Below are positions 15,292-21,624 of a stretch of DNA of 33,355 nt, in pieces (the first letter of the stretch is position 1; each line of letters begins with the position of its first letter). Origin of the DNA: Pseudomonas kairouanensis (GTDB lineage Bacteria; Pseudomonadota; Gammaproteobacteria; Pseudomonadales; Pseudomonadaceae); assembly GCF_004682055.1 (NCBI RefSeq), contig NZ_QUZU01000059.1, forward strand, positions 1 through 33,355, given 5' to 3'. The notes under the pieces were generated by a model. The model worked only from the letters and a program-made list of their open reading frames with translations. It was not told the DNA's origin and made no database searches. Position numbers and translations under genes: made by a program.

Positions 15292-16293
15292 CTACTCCGA
15301 CTGGGTCATGCCGATGGAGCGGCAAGGTTGGTCGATGAGGCTGCTCAGTTCGGCATCCAGGCCGAGCAGGGTGAGGGTCACGCCCATCATTTCCAGGGAC
15401 GTAAAATAGTTGCCCACGTAGCAGCGGTGAACGCGCAAGCCTTGGGCGCGCAGCTGGTGCTCGACCTCGGCGTAGAAGATATACAGCTCCATCACCGGCG
15501 TGGCACCCAGGCCCGAGACCAGCACCACCACGCTCTGGTCCTGGGTAAAGTCGCGGTCGGCCAGGATCGGCGCCAGCATGCGTTCGGCCATGGCGGCGGC
15601 GGATTCCACCGGCACCACCTCGATGCCCGGCTCGCCGTGGTGGCCGATGCCCAGTTCCATCAGGCCATCGGCGATCTGGAAGTTCGGCTTGCCCACCGCC
15701 GGGATGGTGCAGGGGGTGAGGCCCACGCCGATGGAACGGCAGTGGTCCACGGCTTTCTGCGCCACGCGGATCACGCCGTCGAGGTCGTAGCCCTGGGCGG
15801 CGGCGGCACCGCCGATTTTCCACATGAAGATCTCACCGGCCACGCCACGGCGCTTGGCGATATCGGCCGGTGGGGCGGAGGCCACGTCGTCGTTGGCCAC
15901 CACGGTGCGGATGCTCATGTCTTTGCTGGCGGCCATTTTCATCGCCAGCTTCACGTTCATATTGTCGCCAGCGTAGTTGCCGTACAGGCACGCCACGCCC
16001 GCGCCCTGGTCAGCGGCGCGGAACGCATCGAAGAAGCTTTTGGCGGTGGGGGAGGAGAAGATTTCGCCCACCGCCACCGCGTCTACCAAACCGGGGCCGA
16101 CATAGCCGAGAAACGCCGGTTCATGGCCCGAGCCGCCACCGGTCACAATGCCAACCTGGCCCTGCGGCGAGGTGTTGCGCTTGCGGATAACCCGAGGGTT
16201 GCTCTCGTATTGCACCAGTTCCGGATGTGCCAGGAGGATGCCGGCGAGCATGTCCTCGACCACCAGGTCTGGATCGTTGATGACTCGATTCAT
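15292..16293 (-). CDS. DhaK-type kinase subunit (ketose-binding)
   Basis: A 333-residue subunit of the dihydroxyacetone-kinase family (DhaK/Dak1 domain). It binds a short ketose covalently as a hemiaminal to a histidine. The key residues are visible: His219 in GHHGEPG (E. coli His218), Asp110 in NYAGDNMN (E. coli Asp109) and His57 in GGGSGHEPA (E. coli His56). The family phosphorylates dihydroxyacetone, and relatives such as DerK and LerK of Mycobacterium smegmatis phosphorylate D- or L-erythrulose. With a polyol dehydrogenase upstream and an RpiB-type isomerase across the promoter, D-erythrulose is a better guess here than dihydroxyacetone. AAGGA precedes the ATG. It sits fourth in the minus-strand operon, after the ATPase, permease and dehydrogenase. 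Confidence 0.9.
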   Translation of the reverse strand: MNRVINDPDLVVEDMLAGILLAHPELVQYESNPRVIRKRNTSPQGQVGIVTGGGSGHEPAFLGYVGPGLVDAVAVGEIFSSPTAKSFFDAFRAADQGAGVACLYGNYAGDNMNVKLAMKMAASKDMSIRTVVANDDVASAPPADIAKRRGVAGEIFMWKIGGAAAAQGYDLDGVIRVAQKAVDHCRSIGVGLTPCTIPAVGKPNFQIADGLMELGIGHHGEPGIEVVPVESAAAMAERMLAPILADRDFTQDQSVVVLVSGLGATPVMELYIFYAEVEHQLRAQGLRVHRCYVGNYFTSLEMMGVTLTLLGLDAELSSLIDQPCRSIGMTQSE

Positions 16294-16329
16294 AGGGTGT
16301 GTCCTTGTTCTTATTGGTCTGGAATCGGA

Positions 16330-17088
16330 TTACTGGATGCTGTAGCCGCCGTCGATCACCACGTTTTCGCCGGTGATCATCTTGGCGGCATCGCTGACCA
16401 GATACAGCACCAGGCCGGCGATTTCTTCCGGCTGGGCAAAGCGCCCCACCGGGATCTGCAACTTGGCCCGCTCCCCCAGCTCACCGGCCCAGGCCTTCTT
16501 GCCCAGGGCGGTCTCGACGATGGTCGGCGATACGGCGTTGACGTTGATGCCATGGGGTGCCCATTCCATCGCCAACACCTTGGTCATGCCCACCACCGCC
16601 GCCTTGCTGGCGCAGTAGGCCACATGGCGGTCCAGTCCGATCACGGCGGCTTGGGAAGCGAGGTTGACGATGCGCCCGCCGCCGCTTTCGATCATGTAGC
16701 GAGCGCAGGCCTGGGCCACGAAAAAGCTGGCCTTGAGGTTGATATCCAGGGTGGTGTCCCAGGCGCTTTCACTGACCTCCAATGCCTTGTCCAGCAGCGC
16801 GACGCCTGCGCTGTTGACCAGATAGTCGATGCGCCCGAGCTCGGCAACAGCTTGATCAACTGCGGCCTGTACCGACTCCAACTGGCGCAAGTCGGCCACC
16901 AGCCCTATATGACCGCTGCCAAGGCTGGCAGCCACTTCGACCACCGCCGGGTCGCGATCCAGCAGGGCCACCTGGGCGCCACGCGCCACCAACAAATTGG
17001 CACAGGCCAGGCCGATGCCGGCGGCGCCCCCGGTGATCACGGCGCAACGGCCGGTGAGGTCGAACGCCTGGTTCCAGAAATTGGACAT
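16330..17088 (-). CDS. NAD-dependent short-chain polyol dehydrogenase, GolD/DthD-like
   Basis: A 252-residue classical short-chain dehydrogenase/reductase. The nucleotide motif TGGAAGIG spans residues 19-26; Asp44 after the second strand (ALLDRD) favours NAD over NADP. The catalytic triad is Ser145, Tyr158 (AYCASK) and Lys162. From memory it closely resembles Listeria GolD and mycobacterial D-threitol dehydrogenase, particularly NSAGVALLDKA and NVNAVSPTIVETALGKKAW. Those enzymes oxidise small polyols to ketoses. The predicted role is oxidation of a C4 polyol such as D-threitol to D-erythrulose in the cytoplasm. The ATG at 17088 follows GGAG at eight-base spacing; a GTG at 17097 is less likely. 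It lies in the operon between the transporter genes and the kinase. Other small polyols remain possible. Confidence 0.88.
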   Translation of the reverse strand: MSNFWNQAFDLTGRCAVITGGAAGIGLACANLLVARGAQVALLDRDPAVVEVAASLGSGHIGLVADLRQLESVQAAVDQAVAELGRIDYLVNSAGVALLDKALEVSESAWDTTLDINLKASFFVAQACARYMIESGGGRIVNLASQAAVIGLDRHVAYCASKAAVVGMTKVLAMEWAPHGINVNAVSPTIVETALGKKAWAGELGERAKLQIPVGRFAQPEEIAGLVLYLVSDAAKMITGENVVIDGGYSIQ

Positions 17089-17102
17089 TGCACACACTCC
17101 AC

Positions 17103-18080
17103 TTAGCGTTTTTTCTTGCGCCAGACGTCGATCAGCACCGCAAGCACGATGATCAACCCCTTGGCCACTTGTTGGTAATACGAAGACACCCCGAGCAGGT
17201 TCAAACCGTTGTTGATCACGCCGATCAGCAGCGCGCCAAACAAGGTGCCGACAATACTGCCGGTGCCACCGGAAAGGCTGGTGCCGCCGATCACCACGGC
17301 GGCAATCGCGTCCAGCTCATAGGACACACCCGCCTGGGGCAGCGCCGAGGTGGTGCGTGCCGCCAGCACCACGCCGGCAAGGCCCGCCAACAGCCCGGAA
17401 ATCACATACACCGAGAACGTCACCTTGCGCACGCCGATGCCGGAGGTGCGCGCGCTCTTTTCATTGCCGCCCACCGCGTACACGTAGCGCCCGTAGGTGG
17501 TGTAGCGCAGCACCATCCAGAAGATCAGCGCCACCACCGCAAAGATAATGATCGGCACGCCGATGGGGCCGAGCTTGCCGATGCCCAAGGCCAGAAAAGT
17601 GTCCGGCAAGTCGGTCACCGGGCTGCCGTCGTTAAGAATGAAGGTCATGCCCCGCGCCACGCTGAGCATGCCCAGGGTGGCGACAAAGGGGGGGATCGAC
17701 AGGTTGGCAACCATGAAGCCGTTGACCACGCCCAGCATGGCGCCGGCAAACATCCCTGCGCTCACCGCCGCCAGCAGGCCATAGCCCTGGGTAGCGACCA
17801 AGGCGCTGCACAAGCCGGCAAACGCCAGGATTGAGCCCACCGACAGGTCGATGCCCTTCGTCAAAATCACGTAGGTCATGCCCACGGCCAGGATGCCGTT
17901 GATGGAGGTCTGGCGCAGGATGTCCATCCAGTTGCGCCAGGTCATGAAGTATTCGCTGGAAAACGCCATCACCAGGCACAGCAGGATAAACACCAGCGGC
18001 AGGCCGAAGCGGTCGAGGGACAGGCGCAGGCGGTTGCGCGGCGCGGCGGTGACGGGAGCGGCAAGGACTTTACTGTTCAT
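17103..18080 (-). CDS. Sugar/polyol ABC transporter permease (ribose-type)
   Basis: A 325-residue inner-membrane permease of the RbsC/XylH class with eight or more hydrophobic segments. TKGIDLSVGSILAFAGL near residues 78-94 and the late IGGTSLSGGTGSIVGTLFGA are family hallmarks. The basic N-terminus before the first membrane segment faces the cytoplasm. The start ATG overlaps the ATPase stop codon by four bases (ATGA), showing translational coupling. It forms the importer together with the upstream ATPase. No periplasmic binding protein is encoded in the operon or elsewhere near it. Operon context suggests uptake of a short polyol. Confidence 0.92.
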   Translation of the reverse strand: MNSKVLAAPVTAAPRNRLRLSLDRFGLPLVFILLCLVMAFSSEYFMTWRNWMDILRQTSINGILAVGMTYVILTKGIDLSVGSILAFAGLCSALVATQGYGLLAAVSAGMFAGAMLGVVNGFMVANLSIPPFVATLGMLSVARGMTFILNDGSPVTDLPDTFLALGIGKLGPIGVPIIIFAVVALIFWMVLRYTTYGRYVYAVGGNEKSARTSGIGVRKVTFSVYVISGLLAGLAGVVLAARTTSALPQAGVSYELDAIAAVVIGGTSLSGGTGSIVGTLFGALLIGVINNGLNLLGVSSYYQQVAKGLIIVLAVLIDVWRKKKR

Positions 18081-19564
18081 GAGGCAAGACTCAACAAGGC
18101 TTCCTGGGAAAGGGCGGTGTCGGTGCTGACGGTGACCAGGCGGCCGCCTTTGAACACCGCGATACGGTCACTCAAATGCAGCAGCTCCGGGGCCTCGGAT
18201 GAGACCACGATGGCCGCGCCCCCGGCCCGTACGAACTCGTCCAGCAGGTGGTAGATCTCCTGCTTGGCGCCCTCGTCGATGCCACGGGTGGGCTCGTCGC
18301 ACAGCAGGCAGATCGGCTGGGTCGACAGGCATTTGGCGAGCACCACCTTTTGCTGGTTGCCGCCGCTCATGGACTCCACCGGCAGGTCCAGGGACGAGAC
18401 CTTGATCTGCAGGCGCTTGACCATGCTTTGGGCCAGCGCGTTTTCCTTGCGTGCGTTGATCACCGACCAGCTCGACAGCTGCTTGTAGGCCGACAGCGCA
18501 ATATTGGCGAGGATGCTGCCACTGAGCACCAGGCCGCTGTCCTTGCGGTCTTCGGTGACCAGCGACATGCCGGCGCGGATCGTGGCGGCGGGCGTGCCGG
18601 TAGGCAGCGGTTGGCCTTGCAGGGTGGCGCTGCCGGCATCTGGCAGGGTCAGGCCGTACAGGCAGTTGAGAAATTCGCTGCGGCCCGAGCCCATCAGCCC
18701 ATAGATGCCCAGGATCTCGCCCTGGCGCAGTTGCAGGCTGATGTCGTGGAACTCGCCGTCGCGGCTCAGGCCGCTGACGTCCAGGCAGGTGCTGGCGGCG
18801 CATTCGCGGCCGACTTTATGGTCGATGCGTTGCAGCTCCTGGCCGACGATGCCACGCACCAGGTGGGCGCGGTCGATATCGGCCATGCGCCCGCTTTCCA
18901 CAAAGGCGCCGTCGCGAAAGATGCTGTACTCGTCGGCAATCTGCGCCAGTTCGCTGAGGCGGTGGGACACATAGATGATGCCGGCGCCACGGGCGGTGAG
19001 GCGGCGGATCGCCTTGAACAGGGTTTGCGCCTCGTGTTCGCCGATGGCCGAGGTGGGTTCGTCCATGATCATCACCTGGCAGTCATGGCTGAAGGCCTTG
19101 GCGATTTCCACCAGTTGGATCTGCGCCACGCTCAGGCGGTGCATGGGGCTGGTGGCGTCTACCTCGAATTCCAGGTTGTGCAGCAACTCGCGGGTACGCC
19201 GGTTCAATTCCTTGGTGTCGACAATGCAGCCGGCGCGGCGCGGTTCGCGGCCCAGCCAGATGTTTTCGGCCACGGTCATGTAGGGAATGGGTTCCAGCTC
19301 CTGGGTGATCATCGCCACCCCGGCGGCAAGTGCCGCGCTGGGGCGGTCGAATTGCACCGGCTGGCCGTTGAGCAGGATGGTGCCGGCGTCACGCTGGGTA
19401 ATGCCCATCAGGATGCTGAGAAAGGTGGATTTGCCGGCGCCATTACCGCCACATAGCGCGTGCACGCTGCCGGCCCGCAGGGAGAGGCGCCCGTCGCGCA
19501 GGGCAGGGACCCCGGCATAGGCCTTGGAAACTTGTTCAGCCTGGAGCAGTAATGGCGTGGCCAT
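18077..19564 (-). CDS. Sugar/polyol ABC transporter ATP-binding protein (two nucleotide-binding domains)
   Basis: A 495-residue tandem ATPase of the RbsA/XylG class. In domain 1, Walker A is GGNGAGKST near residue 39 (the first residue of the usual GENGAGKST is kept but Glu is Gly), the signature region is LSVAQIQLVEIAKA and Walker B is VMIMDEPTSAIG. In domain 2, Walker A is degenerate (GLMGSGRSE), as is normal for this class, with an intact MSGGNQQKVVLAKC and LLCDEPTRGID. The ATG follows AGAGGA. It is the first gene of the minus-strand operon and lies behind a predicted promoter with two copies of TGATCATATG. By context it energises uptake of a C4-type polyol. Confidence 0.92.
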   Translation of the reverse strand: MATPLLLQAEQVSKAYAGVPALRDGRLSLRAGSVHALCGGNGAGKSTFLSILMGITQRDAGTILLNGQPVQFDRPSAALAAGVAMITQELEPIPYMTVAENIWLGREPRRAGCIVDTKELNRRTRELLHNLEFEVDATSPMHRLSVAQIQLVEIAKAFSHDCQVMIMDEPTSAIGEHEAQTLFKAIRRLTARGAGIIYVSHRLSELAQIADEYSIFRDGAFVESGRMADIDRAHLVRGIVGQELQRIDHKVGRECAASTCLDVSGLSRDGEFHDISLQLRQGEILGIYGLMGSGRSEFLNCLYGLTLPDAGSATLQGQPLPTGTPAATIRAGMSLVTEDRKDSGLVLSGSILANIALSAYKQLSSWSVINARKENALAQSMVKRLQIKVSSLDLPVESMSGGNQQKVVLAKCLSTQPICLLCDEPTRGIDEGAKQEIYHLLDEFVRAGGAAIVVSSEAPELLHLSDRIAVFKGGRLVTVSTDTALSQEALLSLAS

Positions 19565-19602
19565 CGGTGTGTCCTCTTGCTGATTTTCTTATTAGGTCTA
19601 TC

Positions 19603-19659
19603 TGATCATATGATCGGATGGTGATCATATGTTTAAACTGCCTCTGCCCGTTTTGTCAA
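19603..19659 (-). promoter_or_regulatory. Predicted promoter and operators of the polyol-type ABC operon
   Basis: On the minus strand a perfect -35 hexamer TTGACA (19659-19654) is followed after 17 bases by TTAAAC (19636-19631), a fair -10. TGATCATATG occurs at 19622-19631, touching the -10, and again at 19603-19612, where it is part of the 12-bp perfect palindrome GATCATATGATC (19604-19615). The two copies are 19 bases apart, start to start. A protein bound there would block initiation or clearance. The sequences are seen; the function is inferred. Confidence 0.6.
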
Positions 19660-19722
19660 TGGCTTGCTCTGGTGCGTTCTGGTCCTTTCGCCTTTTTATG
19701 CGAATAACCCTTTAAATAAGCC

Positions 19723-19752
19723 TTGACAGCGGTGCGCCTGTCATTCGCTAAT
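19723..19752 (+). promoter_or_regulatory. Predicted promoter of the RpiB-like isomerase gene
   Basis: TTGACA (19723-19728) and GCTAAT (19747-19752) are 18 bases apart on the plus strand. The expected transcription start near 19759 is about 16 bases upstream of the operator-like site at 19775-19789, a typical position for a repressor. Confidence 0.5.
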
Positions 19753-19774
19753 GTTTGTGCATATTTTCAGTAAG

Positions 19775-19789
19775 TGATCATTTGATCGG
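19775..19789 (+). promoter_or_regulatory. Operator-like motif TGATCATTTGATCGG
   Basis: This 15-base sequence matches TGATCATATGATCGG at 19603-19617 at 14 of 15 positions and in the same orientation; the only difference is the central A/T. It lies between the predicted promoter and the ribosome binding site of the RpiB-like gene. Shared motifs on both sides of the divergent region point to one regulator, most simply the SorC-type protein. Confidence 0.6.
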
Positions 19790-19814
19790 TGTGAAGGGCG
19801 GCGGAGGAAGCGTG

Positions 19815-20300
19815 ATGGGTGCACAAACAAGATTTTCGGTAGCCGTCGGCTGCGATGAGGCGGGCTTTGAACTTAAGGAACTGCTCAAGGGCTACCTCGA
19901 AAGCCTGGGTTATGGGATTGAAGATTTCGGCTGCTATTCGTCCAGCCCGGTGCTCTACCCGGACATTGCGGCGGCCGTGGCCACGGCGGTGGGTGCGGGT
20001 GAACAACGTTTGGGCGTGCTGATTTGTGGCACCGGTATCGGCATGGCGATTTCGGCGAACAAGATCATGGGTGTGCGTGCGGCCCAGGCCCATGACACCT
20101 ATTCGGCCGAGCGGGCACGCAAAAGCAACGATGCACAGATCCTGTCCATTGGTGCACGGGTGATCGGGCCCGAGCTGGCCAAGAGCATCGTCAAGGTGTT
20201 TCTGGAGTCGGAGTTCGAAGCGGAGCGCTCCGGGGCGAAAGTCGAGCGCATCACTGCGCTCGAACAGGCGAACAGGGCCTTGCCATCAGACGACAAGTGA
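19815..20300 (+). CDS. RpiB/LacA-family sugar-phosphate isomerase
   Basis: A 161-residue cytoplasmic aldose-ketose phosphate isomerase. The catalytic cysteine is Cys71 in CGTGIGMAISANK, and the family region AERARKSNDAQ-ILSIGARVIG is intact. The usual Asp-His of the GSDHAGFELK motif reads GCDEAGFELK, with Glu15 in place of His. GGAGGAAG seven bases upstream marks the ATG at 19815; an earlier start at 19755 would overlap the promoter and operator. True RpiB converts ribose 5-phosphate and ribulose 5-phosphate. Relatives in erythritol and threitol pathways (EryI, DerI) convert D-erythrulose 4-phosphate to D-erythrose 4-phosphate, and that reaction is proposed here because of the neighbouring dehydrogenase and kinase. 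It ends six bases from the convergent oprB stop codon. Confidence 0.85.
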   Translation: MGAQTRFSVAVGCDEAGFELKELLKGYLESLGYGIEDFGCYSSSPVLYPDIAAAVATAVGAGEQRLGVLICGTGIGMAISANKIMGVRAAQAHDTYSAERARKSNDAQILSIGARVIGPELAKSIVKVFLESEFEAERSGAKVERITALEQANRALPSDDK

Positions 20301-20306
20301 GCCGGT

Positions 20307-21572
20307 TCAGAACACCGCTTTAACCTGCAGGCCAAGCACCAGGGCGTTGTCGATGTTGTCACCGGAAAACGCCCCCGGCTCGATGATGTATTGCACATCC
20401 GGACGCAGGGTCAGCCATGGGGTGGCCTGGTAGCCGTAGCTGAGTTCGATCAGTTGCTCGGCATTGTTCAGGCTGGGGTAGTCGGTGCCGGCGTTGATGG
20501 CCGCCAACTCTTGCACCTCGCGGCTGCGCGGGTTGGGCACGGCGCGACCATAGCCCAGGGCCAGGGTGTCACGCGGACGGCCTTCGAACGGCTTGTACAG
20601 CACCACGCCTGCGCCATACCACTTGCTGAATGGCGAGGCCGCTTCGCTGGCGGCAGAGTACTGGCCGAAGGCATGCAGCACGCGGCCGGCGGATGAGTCC
20701 GAAGCCCACACGGCCTGGTCGATCAGCAGGTAGTGACCGCTACGGCCGCTCACGTCTTTGCTGCTGCCGATGCGTTTTACATCCGAGCTGTCGTAGTAGT
20801 AACCCAGCTTGTACTCGCCCGGCAGCGGGCCTGCGTGCTTGTACAACAACTCAATGGGCACCACGGTGCCGGTGGTGTGCTTGGGGCTCAGCTTCCAGGC
20901 GCGGCTGGAGTCGCCATTGCTGTCCGGGTCTACATTGAATGCGGCCACGCGCAACTGCCAGCTTGGCGAGAAGTCGTATTTGACCCGTGCACCCAGGCGG
21001 GCGTTGGGGTAGTTGGTCCAGCCGCTGCCGCCGGACATGTTCAGCGGGTGCCCGCAGAAACCGGCGTTCATGAAGTTGCACAAAATGCCGCTGTCCAGGC
21101 CGCCGAGGTCATTGCCCATGGCCATGTAGCCGAGTTTGACGTTGAGCGCCGGGGTGAACAGGGTGCGTTCGTAGCTCAACTCGGTCAGGCGGGTGTAGAG
21201 GCCGCCGTAGTTTTCCTGGATCGGCAGGCGGTTACCCACCAGGTCCTCGGAGGCACTGTTGCCGCGACGGTCGTTGATGGTGACTTGGATGCGGTCGCCA
21301 TTGTTGAGGCCGTACAGCTTGCCCAGGTCGAACTGCACGCCGAGCTTGAGGTTCTGCGAGTAGCGCGCCGAGCGGTGTTGCCCGCCGTGAGCGTTGTAGG
21401 CGGTTTCGCCGCTGTAGTCGCCGGTGAAGCGGATGCCGGTGTCTTCCAGCTCGCGGCGCAGGCCGCCCCAGTCGCCGGTCAGGGTGGTGTCATCGGCTTG
21501 CGCGGGCAGGGCGGCACTCAGGGCGACGCCCAGCAGCAGGCGCCCAAGTGGGATGTGAGAAGTGGGGGTCAT
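20307..21572 (-). CDS. oprB: OprB-type carbohydrate porin
   Basis: A 421-residue outer-membrane porin for glucose and other sugars. A signal peptide of about 26 residues ends LPAQA; DDTTLTGDWGGLRRELEDTG opens the mature protein as in other OprB porins. The body alternates as amphipathic beta strands and the chain ends in phenylalanine, as outer-membrane proteins do. GGAAG precedes the ATG. It follows gcd in the same direction, the order also seen in P. putida, so glucose entering by the porin meets the periplasmic glucose dehydrogenase. A hairpin with a short T-run lies between gcd and oprB and may make oprB expression partly independent. Confidence 0.93.
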   Translation of the reverse strand: MTPTSHIPLGRLLLGVALSAALPAQADDTTLTGDWGGLRRELEDTGIRFTGDYSGETAYNAHGGQHRSARYSQNLKLGVQFDLGKLYGLNNGDRIQVTINDRRGNSASEDLVGNRLPIQENYGGLYTRLTELSYERTLFTPALNVKLGYMAMGNDLGGLDSGILCNFMNAGFCGHPLNMSGGSGWTNYPNARLGARVKYDFSPSWQLRVAAFNVDPDSNGDSSRAWKLSPKHTTGTVVPIELLYKHAGPLPGEYKLGYYYDSSDVKRIGSSKDVSGRSGHYLLIDQAVWASDSSAGRVLHAFGQYSAASEAASPFSKWYGAGVVLYKPFEGRPRDTLALGYGRAVPNPRSREVQELAAINAGTDYPSLNNAEQLIELSYGYQATPWLTLRPDVQYIIEPGAFSGDNIDNALVLGLQVKAVF

Positions 21573-21591
21573 GCGGGTCTTCCAAGCGAAA

Positions 21592-21615
21592 AGCGCGGTG
21601 CGGGGGCACCGCGCT
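21592..21615 (-). terminator. Hairpin between gcd and oprB, partial terminator or attenuator
   Basis: AGCGCGGTG and CACCGCGCT form a perfect 9-bp GC-rich stem around a six-base loop. On the coding strand the stem is followed by TTTT counting its last base, then CGC. It begins only 9 bases after the gcd stop codon and ends 19 bases before the oprB start, so it could end part of the gcd transcripts. Confidence 0.5.
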
Positions 21616-21624
21616 GACAGGGGG

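Noticed and set aside
15169..17106. A 645-codon open frame on the plus strand opposite dhaL, dhaK and the dehydrogenase
   Set aside because: It runs antisense through three well-supported genes, is rich in His, Gly and Ala as antisense frames of GC-rich genes are, and shows no recognisable motif.
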